DNA of 25,058 nt from assembly GCA_947466005.1 (NCBI GenBank), contig CANIBV010000010.1:1-25058 (forward strand). The letters run 5' to 3'. This DNA is from Spartobacteria bacterium. GTDB taxonomy: Bacteria > Verrucomicrobiota > Verrucomicrobiia > Chthoniobacterales > UBA6821. Below, one piece after another: positions 14,220 through 22,389 of this stretch. The notes under the pieces are model-generated. The model made no database searches. It was given only the letters and a program-made list of their open reading frames with translations, and was not told the origin of the DNA. How positions within the stretch are numbered: the first letter of the stretch is position 1; each line of letters opens with the position of its first letter. The position numbers and the translations under genes are program-made.

Positions 14220-15347
14220 CTAGCGCTTCGCTTTTGGGGCAGACCGCACGTTGTCGAGCTTGCTCACGAGGGGGGCATCGCGCTCGGTCACAAAATTGAC
14301 CACTAGCCCGGGGCGACCGGCGCGAGCCGTGCGGCCGACGCGGTGCAGGTAGTTCTCCATCTGCTGCGGCATATGATAGTTGATGACGCGCCCGACGTGC
14401 TCGACGTCGAGCCCGCGGGAGGCGAGATCGGTGGAGATCAGCAGCTCAATTTCACCGTCGCGGAACGCCTTGAGATTCCTGCGGCGCTCCACCTTGTCCA
14501 TGTCGCCACGGTAGACCACGCAGGGCCATCCGGCCTGGTCCAGCTGATCGGCAAGCTTGTCACACTGCTCCCTGGTGTTGGTGAAGAGAATCGTGCCCCC
14601 CTCCACCTTCTTGTCGAGCAGGCGCTCGAGCAGGGGAAAACGCTTCCCGCCCACGACCGCCAACTGGGTGGTGGTGAGGGTCGGGACGACCCGGTGGCTC
14701 CCCTGGCTGCGGATGACTTCCGCCCCGGCGAACAGCTCCGTGATGAGCTTCTCCACGGCGGGAGGCACCGTAGCCGAAAACATCGCGAGTTGGCGATCGG
14801 CCGGGCACTTCTTCACGATCCGCCGAACATCGGGCAAAAATCCGTGATCCAGCATCTGATCCGCCTCGTCGAGCACCAGGGTTCGGACATCCCCCAGCGT
14901 GACAAGCCCCGCATCCATCATCTTGATGAGGCGCCCGGGCGTGGCAACCAAGACTTCAAAGGCCCCCTGCAGGCTTCGTTTCGCCTGTTCCATTGTTGTT
15001 CCGCCCAGAAGCGCGCGCACACGTAGCCTCGTTGTGTGGGTAAATGGCTTGAAGGCCTTGGCGACCTGCTCACCCAACTCCCGAGTGGGAACCACCACGA
15101 TGGCCCGGGGCTCACCGTAGACCGTTACCGGTTTGCCCTGGAGTTCGAGGGTCTTCAACCGATGGAGGATCGGCAGGGCGTAGGCGAGTGTTTTTCCACT
15201 CCCCGTCTCGGCAACCCCGACGACGGAGCGTCCCGCGAGCAGTGCCGGCACGGTACGCGCCTGGATCTCGGTGGGCATGGTCAGACTCCTTTCCACAAGG
15301 GTCTCCTGAAGGGTGGGGAGCAAGGCGAAGTCGGCAAAGGAATTCAT
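14220..15347 (-). CDS. DEAD-box ATP-dependent RNA helicase
   Basis: It unwinds RNA duplexes with ATP, probably in ribosome assembly or mRNA turnover. The 375 residues contain the full motif set. The Q motif begins FADFALLPTLQETLVERSL. Motif I is AETGSGKT (46-53) and Ia is PTRELGEQV; GG and TPGR follow. Motif II is DEAD (160-163) and III is SAT (191-193). Next come ILFTNTRE (motif IV region), STDLASRGLDV (motif V) and HRVGRTARAG (335-344, motif VI). It has almost no C-terminal extension, which makes it one of the compact RhlE/RhlB-like members and leaves its target unknown. The ATG follows CTACCTTACTCCCAATC with no Shine-Dalgarno site. It is the first gene of a two-gene unit with bioF. Confidence 0.93.
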   Translation of the reverse strand: MNSFADFALLPTLQETLVERSLTMPTEIQARTVPALLAGRSVVGVAETGSGKTLAYALPILHRLKTLELQGKPVTVYGEPRAIVVVPTRELGEQVAKAFKPFTHTTRLRVRALLGGTTMEQAKRSLQGAFEVLVATPGRLIKMMDAGLVTLGDVRTLVLDEADQMLDHGFLPDVRRIVKKCPADRQLAMFSATVPPAVEKLITELFAGAEVIRSQGSHRVVPTLTTTQLAVVGGKRFPLLERLLDKKVEGGTILFTNTREQCDKLADQLDQAGWPCVVYRGDMDKVERRRNLKAFRDGEIELLISTDLASRGLDVEHVGRVINYHMPQQMENYLHRVGRTARAGRPGLVVNFVTERDAPLVSKLDNVRSAPKAKR

Positions 15348-15500
15348 GATTGGGAGTAAGGTAGCGGATTCTCCGGGAGTTGGGAGAGATTATCCTTGGC
15401 TGATGCCCATGCTCGGCAAGAAGGCTGAGCCTCAACCTTAGGCCACTTATCACGGCATGGTTACCGAACCGAAGTCCTTCATCCCTCAGAATGCAATTTG

Positions 15501-15515
15501 TTGCTCTATGAGCAA
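15501..15515 (-). other. Small stem-loop after tRNA-Ser
   Basis: TTGCTC (15501-15506) and GAGCAA (15510-15515) form a 6-base-pair stem with a 3-base loop, 6 bases past the tRNA-Ser 3' end. No U-tract follows, so it may be only a processing or weak termination element. Confidence 0.3.
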
Positions 15516-15521
15516 GTAAAC

Positions 15522-15608
15522 CGGATGGGGAGGGATTCGAACCCTCGTTACCGATAAAGGTAAACACGCTTTCCAAGCGTGCGCGATCGACCACTCTGCC
15601 ACCCATCC
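15522..15608 (-). tRNA. tRNA-Ser (anticodon GGA)
   Basis: The minus strand gives acceptor stem GGATGGG/CCCATCC and anticodon arm CACGC-TTGGAAA-GCGTG with anticodon GGA. A long variable arm (TTACC...GGTAA) marks a class II tRNA, and the T arm is GAGGG-TTCGAAT-CCCTC. The discriminator is G, as expected for serine. At 87 bases it is normal. The CCA end is not encoded; the next bases are GTT. It reads UCC and UCU. Confidence 0.96.
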
Positions 15609-15628
15609 TGATCTAAACTGAACTGCAA

Positions 15629-15657
15629 AGAGTATGAGCGAAATTTCCTTCACGCAA
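15629..15657 (-). promoter_or_regulatory. Promoter of tRNA-Ser
   Basis: On the minus strand TTGCGT (15652-15657) and TACTCT (15629-15634) are separated by 17 bases and lie 20 bases before the mature 5' end. The arrangement resembles the promoter of tRNA-Gly in this window. Confidence 0.5.
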
Positions 15658-15791
15658 GCCGCGAGGAACGCCGGGGAACGAATTTTTCTTCCCGAAGGGT
15701 ATTGGAAAAGCTTCTTCCTTGCCCAGAGACGGCCCTGCGTTCATAAAAGGCCTCTCTTTTCCACTGAAGGAAAACCAATTCATACATACCG

Positions 15792-17447
15792 ATGAGCGCC
15801 ACCGCCACCACAGCAGAACCGAAGGTCGAAACATCCGTCCCGATGATCAATGTTCAGGTCGATGGCGAGTGGAAACAATTCCCCAAGGGAACGCGCCTCA
15901 TCGAGGCCTGCATGAAGGCAGGCAGCTACGTGCCTCATTACTGCTACCATCCGGCGCTAAGTTCTCCCGGCAACTGCCGCATGTGCCTGATCGAGATGGG
16001 CACTCCGAAGATGGGCCCCGATCGCAAGCCGGAGCTTGGGGAAGATGGTCGGCCTCTGATCAACTGGAGCCCGAAGCCCGCCATCTGCTGCGCTCTAGAG
16101 GTTTCCGAGGGTATTGGAGTCCGTACCAACTCGCCGCTAGTCGAGGAGTGTCGCAAGGGCGTGATGGAGTTTCTCCTCATCAACCACCCGCTCGACTGCC
16201 CGATCTGCGACAAGGCCGGCGAGTGCCGCCTCCAGGAATTCTCCGTCGAGTACGGCCACGACGCCTCACGCTTCGAGGACAATAAGGTCAAGAAGCCGAA
16301 GCACGTCGATATCGGCGAGCGCATCGTTCTTGATGACGAACGCTGCATCCTCTGCTCCCGCTGCATCCGCTTCATGAAGGAGGTCGCCAAGGATGATGTG
16401 CTGGGCTTCGTAGACAGGGGTAGCCACACGAGCCTCACGGTCCATCCCGGCAAGCGCCTCGACAGTAACTACTCGCTCAACACCGTCGACATCTGCCCCG
16501 TCGGCGCGCTCACCTCCAAAGATTTCCGCTTCAAGATGCGCGTCTGGTTCCTCAAGGAAACCAAGACCATCGACACGAACTGCGGCACCGGCTGCAACAT
16601 CTTGATCGGTAGCCGCGAGAACAAGATCCACCGCATTACCCCCCGTGAAAACGAGGCCGTGAATGCCTACTGGATGCCCGACTCTCACCGCCTGAATTAC
16701 ACCTACAACCACCGTGAGGACCGCCTGAAGGCTCCTCTGGTGAAGGGTAGTTCCGTCCGCTGGAAGGATGCCATCACCGCCGCCGGTGATGGCATCAAGG
16801 CACAGGCCGGCTCCCAGACCGCGATCATCGCCTCCGGCCGCATGACCAACGAGGAGCTCTTCCTCGCCCGCCGTCTCGCCAAGACCCTCGTCACCGATCT
16901 CATTGATATCCGCCCGCGCGCCCAGAAGGGAGACGGCTTCCTCGTTTCCGACGATGCCAATCCCAACACACGCGGGGCCAGGCTCCTCGGAGCAACTGGT
17001 GCAACCCCCGGCTCACGCCTCCCCGAAATCGCCGCAGGCATCGCCGGCGGCAGCGTCACCTCCCTCATCGTGCTCGGGGAGAACCCTCTCCACTGCGGCC
17101 TCACCGAGACCGACCTGAGCAAGCTCTCCTCGCTCGTCGTGATCGACATCCTGCCGAATGGCGCCACCAAGTTCGCGACGGTCGTGCTGCCCGGCAGCGC
17201 CTCCGCCGAGAAGCGCGGATCGATGGTTAATGTTAACGGCCGCCTCCAGCGCCTCAACCGTGCGCTTTCCGCTCCCGGCGAGGCCCGTGATGACTGGGAG
17301 ACCCTCAGCGACCTGATCAAGGCTCTTGGTGGTGAGGGTGCCTCCTCGCTGGAAGATCTCTTCAAACAGATGGCCTCCGAAACATCTGCGCTCGCCGGAC
17401 TCAACTTCGGCAAGATCGGCGACCTTGGCATCGACCTGAAATCGTAG
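15792..17447 (+). CDS. nuoG: NADH-quinone oxidoreductase subunit G (NuoG-like)
   Basis: NuoG is the iron-sulfur arm of respiratory complex I, carrying electrons from NADH towards quinone. An N-terminal ferredoxin-like domain has Cys 51, 62, 65 and 99 or 100 for a 2Fe-2S cluster. HPLDCPICDKAGEC (132-145) has the His/3-Cys ligand set of cluster N5. CILCSRC (185-191) with C235 (CPVGAL) gives a further 4Fe-4S cluster. The rest is a shortened molybdopterin-oxidoreductase-like domain with CGTGC (264-268), lacking the full four-Cys N7 site. At 551 residues it is much shorter than E. coli NuoG (about 900) but like short NuoG forms. No other nuo gene is present. GAAGGA lies about 20 bases before the ATG, too far for a normal site. 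A related 2Fe-2S/4Fe-4S subunit of another oxidoreductase is possible. Confidence 0.88.
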   Translation: MSATATTAEPKVETSVPMINVQVDGEWKQFPKGTRLIEACMKAGSYVPHYCYHPALSSPGNCRMCLIEMGTPKMGPDRKPELGEDGRPLINWSPKPAICCALEVSEGIGVRTNSPLVEECRKGVMEFLLINHPLDCPICDKAGECRLQEFSVEYGHDASRFEDNKVKKPKHVDIGERIVLDDERCILCSRCIRFMKEVAKDDVLGFVDRGSHTSLTVHPGKRLDSNYSLNTVDICPVGALTSKDFRFKMRVWFLKETKTIDTNCGTGCNILIGSRENKIHRITPRENEAVNAYWMPDSHRLNYTYNHREDRLKAPLVKGSSVRWKDAITAAGDGIKAQAGSQTAIIASGRMTNEELFLARRLAKTLVTDLIDIRPRAQKGDGFLVSDDANPNTRGARLLGATGATPGSRLPEIAAGIAGGSVTSLIVLGENPLHCGLTETDLSKLSSLVVIDILPNGATKFATVVLPGSASAEKRGSMVNVNGRLQRLNRALSAPGEARDDWETLSDLIKALGGEGASSLEDLFKQMASETSALAGLNFGKIGDLGIDLKS

Positions 17448-17463
17448 CCTTTGGAACCCTTTC

Positions 17464-17499
17464 AAAGCCCTGCGAGCCCTTGAGCCCGGCAGGGCTTTT
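17464..17499 (+). terminator. Rho-independent terminator after nuoG
   Basis: AAAGCCCTGC (17464-17473) pairs with GCAGGGCTTT (17489-17498) in a 10-base-pair stem, with a run of T at its end. It lies 16 bases beyond the nuoG stop. This confirms that the nuoG transcript ends here without other complex I genes. Confidence 0.85.
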
Positions 17500-17609
17500 C
17501 GCATCCCGATGGTGCTCTGGCGCGTTTCCTCACGGATCTCATTTCTCCCTCCTCCGGGCCGCTGCAAAGGATGATCGCGGGACGGCGGAGGTCTGCTAGA
17601 GTGGCAGGG

Positions 17610-18980
17610 ATGACCCCGCCTCTCGATCCCGCTCTTCCTCTGGAGGACCTCAAAGCCTTCCTCCGGTTTCCCAGTATCTCCACCCAGCTGGAGCATGCTC
17701 CAGATCTGGATTCGTGCGCCGAATGGCTGCGTGAAAAGCTCACCGCGATCGGCCTCACGGCGACCATCCACACCACGCCCGGTTCGCCCGTTGTGGTGGC
17801 CCACTCGCCTCGTGACCCCGCGAAGCGAACCGTCCTCATCTACGGCCACTACGATGTGCAGCCCGCAGAACCACTGGGCAGCTGGACCACTCCCCCCTTT
17901 GAGCCCCGCGTGGAGGAGGGGCGTGTTTATGCCCGTGGTGCAGCCGACAACAAGGGGCAGATCCTGGCTCACATCCTTGGCGTTGCCGAAACGCTCCGTG
18001 AGCATGGGGAGCTTCCCGTGAACGTCATCTTCCTGATCGAGGGCGAGGAAGAAATCGGAAGCCCGAATCTTACAGAGTTCCTGCGGGAACATCGCGATGA
18101 GCTTGCCTGTGATCTAGTCGCCATCTCCGACACTGCGATGGCTCCTGGAAACAAGCCGGCCCTCACCTATGCGCTGCGCGGCGTTGCGGCGATGGAGCTG
18201 ATCGTGCGCGGACCGGCGCGCGATCTCCACAGTGGCCTCTTTGGCGGCGCCGTGGCGAATCCGGCTGCCATTGTCGGCCGCCTGATCGCATCCCTGCATG
18301 ACGACGATGGCCGCGTCCGGATACCCGGCTTCTACGATGCCGTGCGACTCCTCGCTCCGTGGGAACGCGAAGCGGCTGCAGATCTCGAGGCGGCCACCGG
18401 CGGGGATGACTCCATCCGCGAGCTTGCCGGCGTCACGGAGCTCGTGGGTGAAAAGGGCTTCACGACCACCGAACGGATCGGGGCACGGCCGACGGCCGAA
18501 GTGAATGGCATCGGCGGCGGCTACCAAGGCGCCGGCACCAAGACGGTTCTACCTAGGGAGGCCTTTGCCAAACTCACCTTCCGTCTCGTGGCGGACCAGG
18601 ATCCGGCCGTAATCCTAGCCGCCGCCGAGGAATACTTGCGCAGACAGACTCCTCCCGGGGTCCTTCTAGAGATCGTGACCGGACACTCCGGTGCCTCCTA
18701 CCAGTCCGACCCCAACTCCCCCGACGGACTTGCCGCGCGCAAAGCTCTGGCCGGAGCCTTCGGCACCGAACCCCTCCTCCTTCGGGATGGCGGGAGCATT
18801 CCGATCCTGGCCACGCTCAAGGAGATCCTCGGCGTCGACTCCTACCTGCTCGGCCTGGCCAATCCCGACTCCCGGATCCACTCGCCTGATGAAAACATGC
18901 TCGTGGAGAACTTCCTCGGCGGCATTCGGATGAGCCGGCTCCTTCTGCATGAGCTTGCTGGCACCAGTTCAACGAGATAG
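17610..18980 (+). CDS. M20-family metallopeptidase (dipeptidase type)
   Basis: Members are two-zinc exopeptidases that cut dipeptides or remove acyl groups from amino acids in the cytoplasm. The 456-residue protein has the M20 metal ligands in order: H80 in YGHYDVQP, D113 in ARGAADNKGQ, the catalytic/ligand pair E146-E147 in EGEEEIGS, D174 in ISDTAMAPG, and a late His in IHSPDE. The LHSGLFGG stretch marks the dimerisation lid domain. Overall it resembles the carnosinase/PepV-like branch rather than DapE or ArgE, but the substrate is unknown. The frame is open to ATG 17571, which follows AAAGG; 17610 removes an Arg-rich stretch that is not family-like. Both starts are possible. It heads a row with the glycosyltransferase 36 bases on. 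Confidence 0.88.
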   Translation: MTPPLDPALPLEDLKAFLRFPSISTQLEHAPDLDSCAEWLREKLTAIGLTATIHTTPGSPVVVAHSPRDPAKRTVLIYGHYDVQPAEPLGSWTTPPFEPRVEEGRVYARGAADNKGQILAHILGVAETLREHGELPVNVIFLIEGEEEIGSPNLTEFLREHRDELACDLVAISDTAMAPGNKPALTYALRGVAAMELIVRGPARDLHSGLFGGAVANPAAIVGRLIASLHDDDGRVRIPGFYDAVRLLAPWEREAAADLEAATGGDDSIRELAGVTELVGEKGFTTTERIGARPTAEVNGIGGGYQGAGTKTVLPREAFAKLTFRLVADQDPAVILAAAEEYLRRQTPPGVLLEIVTGHSGASYQSDPNSPDGLAARKALAGAFGTEPLLLRDGGSIPILATLKEILGVDSYLLGLANPDSRIHSPDENMLVENFLGGIRMSRLLLHELAGTSSTR

Positions 18981-19016
18981 CAGCCGTTAGCTCCATCATC
19001 TGTTTCCCTCCTCCCC

Positions 19017-20183
19017 GTGATCATCTGCGACTTGACTCAATTTTACAGCCCGTTTTCGGGGGGCGTGAGGCGGTATGTCGCGGAGAAGGCCGCCCACCTT
19101 GAGGCGGGTGGTCATCGCCACGTTCTCATCGTTCCCGGGGCGAAGACCGAGCGCACGCAGGAGGGTGCTCGGACAGTCTACACAATCGAGTCGCCCTTGG
19201 TCTCGCGGACGGCCCGCTACCGGGCATTGCTGAATCTCAATCTGGTGGAAGAGGCCCTCGAGCGCGAACGGCCTGATCTCATCGAATCGGGGGATCCCTA
19301 TCAGGTGGCGTGGAAGGCGCTCGCCTCAGGCCGAGCCCTTGGGATCCCCACAGTCGGATTCTACCATTCCCATTTCCCCGATGCTGTCTTCCGCTCGGTG
19401 GCGAAGTACTTCGGCTCCATCTCGGTGATGATGGCCGAGGAGATCGGCAGACGCTATGTCACCTCCCTCTACAACCGCTTCGAGCGCACGCTCGTGCCGA
19501 GCCATGGGCTCACTGACCTCCTTCGCTCCTGGGGTCTCGAGAATGCCGAGACACTGGAGCTGGGCGTCGACACACGCATCTTTTTTCCCGAGGCAGGGAG
19601 GGGAGACGCGGCACGGAGGCATCTTGGTTGGCCGGAAGACCGACAGGTGCTCCTCTATGTCGGACGGCTTAATCCCGATAAAAACGTCCGCCGTCTCCTT
19701 GAAGCCTTTGCCATGCTCCACGAGAGCACTCCGGGACGCTTCCATCTCGCTGTGGTCGGTGACGGGATGCTGCGGGGGGCGCTCCAGCGTCTGCAGGAAA
19801 CGACCGGCGCAGTCAGTTGGCTGCGGTACTGTAATGGATCGGCGGAACTCGCGGATATCTACCGCGCCGCCGACCTCTTCGTTCATCCGGGGGTTAAGGA
19901 GACCTTCGGGCTGGTCACTCTTGAGAGTCAAGCCTGCGGCACCCCGGTCGTCGGGATCAGCGGCAGCTACATGGATGCGATCAATTTTAGCGGCCTGCAC
20001 AATTGGTCGACCGATGATGATGCCCTGGCACTGGCCATGGCGATCCGATCTGTCGCCGATGAAGATCTGACATCCACGGGATTGCAGGCTGCTGCTTCCG
20101 TGGCCTCACGTTATAGCTGGGATGACGTCTTCGTGAGACTCTTTGCAGTTTACCGGGAGGTCATCGCCTCGTACAACCCATAG
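19017..20183 (+). CDS. GT4-family glycosyltransferase
   Basis: It transfers a sugar from a nucleotide donor with retention of configuration, probably at the inner face of the membrane to a lipid or envelope glycan. The 388 residues form a GT-B fold. The N-terminal acceptor domain opens with SPFSGGVRRYV (glycine-rich loop). The C-terminal donor domain has YVGRLNPDKN (214-223) and the E-x7-E motif at E295 and E303 in HPGVKETFGLVTLES. It is similar in style to mannosyl- and glucosyltransferases of glycolipid synthesis, but the sugar and acceptor cannot be read from sequence. The start is GTG, after the leader TTTCCCTCCTCCCC. The acetyltransferase gene starts within or one base after its end, so the two are coupled. 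Confidence 0.9.
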   Translation: MIICDLTQFYSPFSGGVRRYVAEKAAHLEAGGHRHVLIVPGAKTERTQEGARTVYTIESPLVSRTARYRALLNLNLVEEALERERPDLIESGDPYQVAWKALASGRALGIPTVGFYHSHFPDAVFRSVAKYFGSISVMMAEEIGRRYVTSLYNRFERTLVPSHGLTDLLRSWGLENAETLELGVDTRIFFPEAGRGDAARRHLGWPEDRQVLLYVGRLNPDKNVRRLLEAFAMLHESTPGRFHLAVVGDGMLRGALQRLQETTGAVSWLRYCNGSAELADIYRAADLFVHPGVKETFGLVTLESQACGTPVVGISGSYMDAINFSGLHNWSTDDDALALAMAIRSVADEDLTSTGLQAAASVASRYSWDDVFVRLFAVYREVIASYNP

Positions 20184-20184
20184 G

Positions 20185-20871
20185 GTGAGTTCGTCCGAGC
20201 CCGTTTCAGCCCCTAAGACAAGCAACACGGAACACGGGGTTGTCATCCGGCGCTACGAGCAGCACGACCGCGAGGCGGTGCGTTTCCTCTGCTGCGAAAC
20301 CGGCTTTCTAGGCAAGGCGATCGATCCGGTCTTTGAAGATCGCGAACTCTTTGCCGACTACCTGACCCGCTACTACACCGACATTGAGCCGGAGTCCTCC
20401 TTCGTGCTTGTGCAGGGAGGTGTCGTTAAGGGTTATCTGCTCGGCTCCTATCGCCCCGGCCGGCAGCAACTCTTTAACTTCTTTAACAACCTCGCCCTCT
20501 TCAGCAGGGGGATGACGAAGTATGCGTTCTATAATCGGCAGACCCGTGACTTCATCGGTTGGATCCTGCGTAACTCCTGGCGCGAGGTGCCGGTGACTCC
20601 GCGCCGCTGCGCCCACTTCCACTTCAATGTGCTGCCTGAGGCGCAGGGACTGGCGCATGTAACCAAGCTCATGAACTCCTACCTCGACCACCTTCGCAGC
20701 AAGGGAGTGCGACAGGTCTACGGTCAGGTTGTGACCTTCGAGTCGCGTCGCGGAGCAAGGGTCTTCGAGCGCTACGGGTTCCAAGTGGTCGAGCGCAAAG
20801 AAATCACCAAATACCGAAAGACACACCCCGAACCGGTCTACCTCACGACCGTTTTGAGGGAACTTAGCTAG
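20185..20871 (+). CDS. GNAT-family N-acetyltransferase
   Basis: It probably moves an acetyl group from acetyl-CoA to an amine; the acceptor is unknown. The family call rests on a GNAT-like C-terminal half. HFHFNVLPEAQGLAHVTKLM occupies the place of the acetyl-CoA binding strand and loop. SYLDHLRSKGVRQVYGQV follows, then SRRGARVFERYGFQVVERKE, the usual final strand pattern. The N-terminal half is less conserved (EQHDREAVRFLCCETGF). The chosen GTG lies one base after the glycosyltransferase stop. The frame is open upstream to an ATG at 20143 inside that gene, so the start is uncertain. Pairing with a GT4 enzyme suggests modification of the same glycan or lipid, which is inference only. Confidence 0.75.
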   Translation: MSSSEPVSAPKTSNTEHGVVIRRYEQHDREAVRFLCCETGFLGKAIDPVFEDRELFADYLTRYYTDIEPESSFVLVQGGVVKGYLLGSYRPGRQQLFNFFNNLALFSRGMTKYAFYNRQTRDFIGWILRNSWREVPVTPRRCAHFHFNVLPEAQGLAHVTKLMNSYLDHLRSKGVRQVYGQVVTFESRRGARVFERYGFQVVERKEITKYRKTHPEPVYLTTVLRELS

Positions 20872-20885
20872 GGGGTTAGGCTGAA

Positions 20886-20902
20886 GACTGAAGGCTGTTA
20901 GG
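20886..20902 (+). repeat. AGGCTGTTAG repeat, copy flanking the small gene (left)
   Basis: GACTGAAGGCTGTTAGG is the inverted partner of 21210-21226 with one difference. It is preceded by a partial further unit (TTAGGCTGAA, 20876-20885). It lies 13 bases before the ATG of the broken small gene and just after the acetyltransferase stop. Confidence 0.75.
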
Positions 20903-20915
20903 AGAAACACATCCC

Positions 20916-21132
20916 ATGAGCCACAAAACTCTCACACGCTTCCGATCCGCGCTGCCGGCAATCATTCCTTTGATCATTGGCCTGCTTACACCTGCTGGGG
21001 TAGTGCTTGGTCTTGATGTTTTCGTTAAAGGGCATTCCCTGGTTTTTCGCAATGGGGGGAACGGCCATAGGTGCTTTCCTCGGATGGCTTATCTCGTTAC
21101 TGCCGCCTCTACGAAATCCTGAAAAGGATTAG
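20916..21132 (+). pseudogene. Small membrane protein gene, apparently frameshifted
   Basis: From ATG 20916 the frame reads MSHKTLTRFRSALPAIIPLI and on through a hydrophobic helix to about residue 33. It then turns into an unlikely Arg/Asn-rich tail ending at 21122. In the +1 frame, from about 21016, a coherent hydrophobic sequence follows: MFSLKGIPWFFAMGGTAIGA, then FLGWLISLLPPLRNPEKD, with its stop at 21130-21132. Joined, the two make a two-helix protein of about 71 residues. A one-base change between about 21000 and 21030 would explain it. Sequencing error, programmed frameshifting or two overlapping genes are alternatives. The segment is AT-richer than its neighbours and lies between inverted repeats. 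AGGAG lies 11 bases before the ATG. I recognise no family. Confidence 0.45.
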
Positions 21133-21209
21133 ACGGTTTATCTTCCCTTTCCGAAAAAGAGGCTCTTGCGATTTGAGAACTTCAACCGACTTTCCGCCAT
21201 TGGCTCTGA

Positions 21210-21243
21210 CCTAACAGCCTACAGTCTAAACCGCTAAAAGCCT
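21210..21243 (-). repeat. AGGCTGTTAG dispersed repeat, copy 2
   Basis: Read on the minus strand it starts AGGCTTTTAG, then CGGTTTAGACTGT, then AGGCTGTTAGG. It matches 8508-8541 at 32 of 34 positions. Its end 17 bases (21210-21226) are the inverted partner of 20886-20902. It lies 17 bases before the dprA ATG in the same relative orientation as copy 1 before cvpA. Confidence 0.8.
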
Positions 21244-21260
21244 TTTATCCCCTTCTCCAA

Positions 21261-22358
21261 ATGACCGACACCGAGGCCTCCATTGTCCTTAATATGCTCC
21301 CTCAGGTCGGCCCTGTTCGGGTGCGCAGGCTGTCCGAGCGCTTCGGATCTCCAGCGGCAATTCTGGAGGCTACCGGCTACGCGCTCAGGGCCGTCGAAGG
21401 TATAGGCCCCGAAGTCTCCTCGGTGATCGCTGGCTGGAAGGACCACTCCGACCTGGATGCCGAGCTCACCCTCATGGAGAAGGTCGGCGCACGGGTCCTT
21501 ACACAAGCCGATCCAGAATATCCCCGACTGCTCAAAGAGATCCATGATCCACCGATCATCCTCTACGTCCTTGGCAAGCTGGAGGAGCGCGACCAGCAGC
21601 GTGGCATCGGGATCGTCGGCACACGTAAAGCCAGCCACTACGCCTTAGAGTCGGCAAAAAAGCTCGGCTACCAGCTCGCCTACGCCGGCCTGACGATCTA
21701 CAGCGGCCTCGCGCGCGGGATCGACACGGCCGCCCATCAGTCAGCGCTCGCAGCCAACGGCCGAACAGTTGCCGTCCTCGGCAGTGGTCTCTCCCATATC
21801 TACCCCGAAGAGAATATTCCTCTGGCGGAAAAGATCGCTGCGGGAAACGGCGCCGTGATCAGTGAGTTCCCGATGGGGACTACCCCGACGAAACAGACCT
21901 TCCCGAAGCGAAACCGCATCATCAGCGGCTGCTCATTCGGCCTGCTTGTCGTCGAAGCCGGCATCAATAGCGGCGCCCTTATCAGCGCCCGCGAGGCCGG
22001 CGAGCAGGGCCGCTCCCTCTACGCAGTCCCCGGACGGATCGACCAGCCGGGCACCCTGGGATCCAACCGCCTCATCCAGCAGGGGGCTAAACTCGTGATC
22101 GACGCGGGGGATATTCTCTCCGATCTGCAGATGATTTATGCCGTCCCCCCGGAGCTGGCCCGCAGCCGACCCAGGGTGGAACTTTTGGGGGAAGAGCTGC
22201 TCGTCTACGATGCGATCGGCGATGAACCGACCCCCGTGGATGTGATTATTGCGAAATCCGATTTGCCAGCGTCAACGGTCTCTTCTAGATTGCTCGCCCT
22301 CGAACTAGGCCGCCATGTCCGCTCCCAACCGGGCAACCGGTTCATCAAGCTGATGTGA
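21261..22358 (+). CDS. dprA: DNA-processing protein DprA
   Basis: DprA binds incoming single-stranded DNA during natural transformation and loads RecA on it. The 365 residues have an N-terminal helix-hairpin-helix-like domain (MLPQVGPVRVRRLSERFGSP) and a central Rossmann-type domain. The latter shows GIVGTRKASHY (117-127), YSGLARGID (147-155), AVLGSGLSHIYPEEN (171-185), FPKRNRIISG and VVEAGINSGALISAREA. A C-terminal winged-helix-like region ends GRHVRSQPGNRFIKLM. Length is normal. The leader TTTTATCCCCTTCTCCAA has no Shine-Dalgarno site and follows a copy of the dispersed repeat. The topoisomerase gene starts 64 bases downstream, a dprA-topoisomerase order known from many bacteria. No other competence gene is visible, so transformability is not shown. 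Confidence 0.95.
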   Translation: MTDTEASIVLNMLPQVGPVRVRRLSERFGSPAAILEATGYALRAVEGIGPEVSSVIAGWKDHSDLDAELTLMEKVGARVLTQADPEYPRLLKEIHDPPIILYVLGKLEERDQQRGIGIVGTRKASHYALESAKKLGYQLAYAGLTIYSGLARGIDTAAHQSALAANGRTVAVLGSGLSHIYPEENIPLAEKIAAGNGAVISEFPMGTTPTKQTFPKRNRIISGCSFGLLVVEAGINSGALISAREAGEQGRSLYAVPGRIDQPGTLGSNRLIQQGAKLVIDAGDILSDLQMIYAVPPELARSRPRVELLGEELLVYDAIGDEPTPVDVIIAKSDLPASTVSSRLLALELGRHVRSQPGNRFIKLM

Positions 22359-22389
22359 TTATTTGTAGTTTTCCCCATTAATCCTTTCC

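Noticed and set aside
15112..15606. A 164-codon minus-strand frame running through tRNA-Ser into the helicase gene
   Set aside because: It overlaps a well-folded tRNA and continues out of frame with the helicase, so it cannot be a real protein gene.
17013..18092. A 359-codon open frame on the minus strand
   Set aside because: It crosses the end of nuoG, the terminator and the start of the M20 peptidase in antisense, which no real gene would do, and it shows no recognisable domain.
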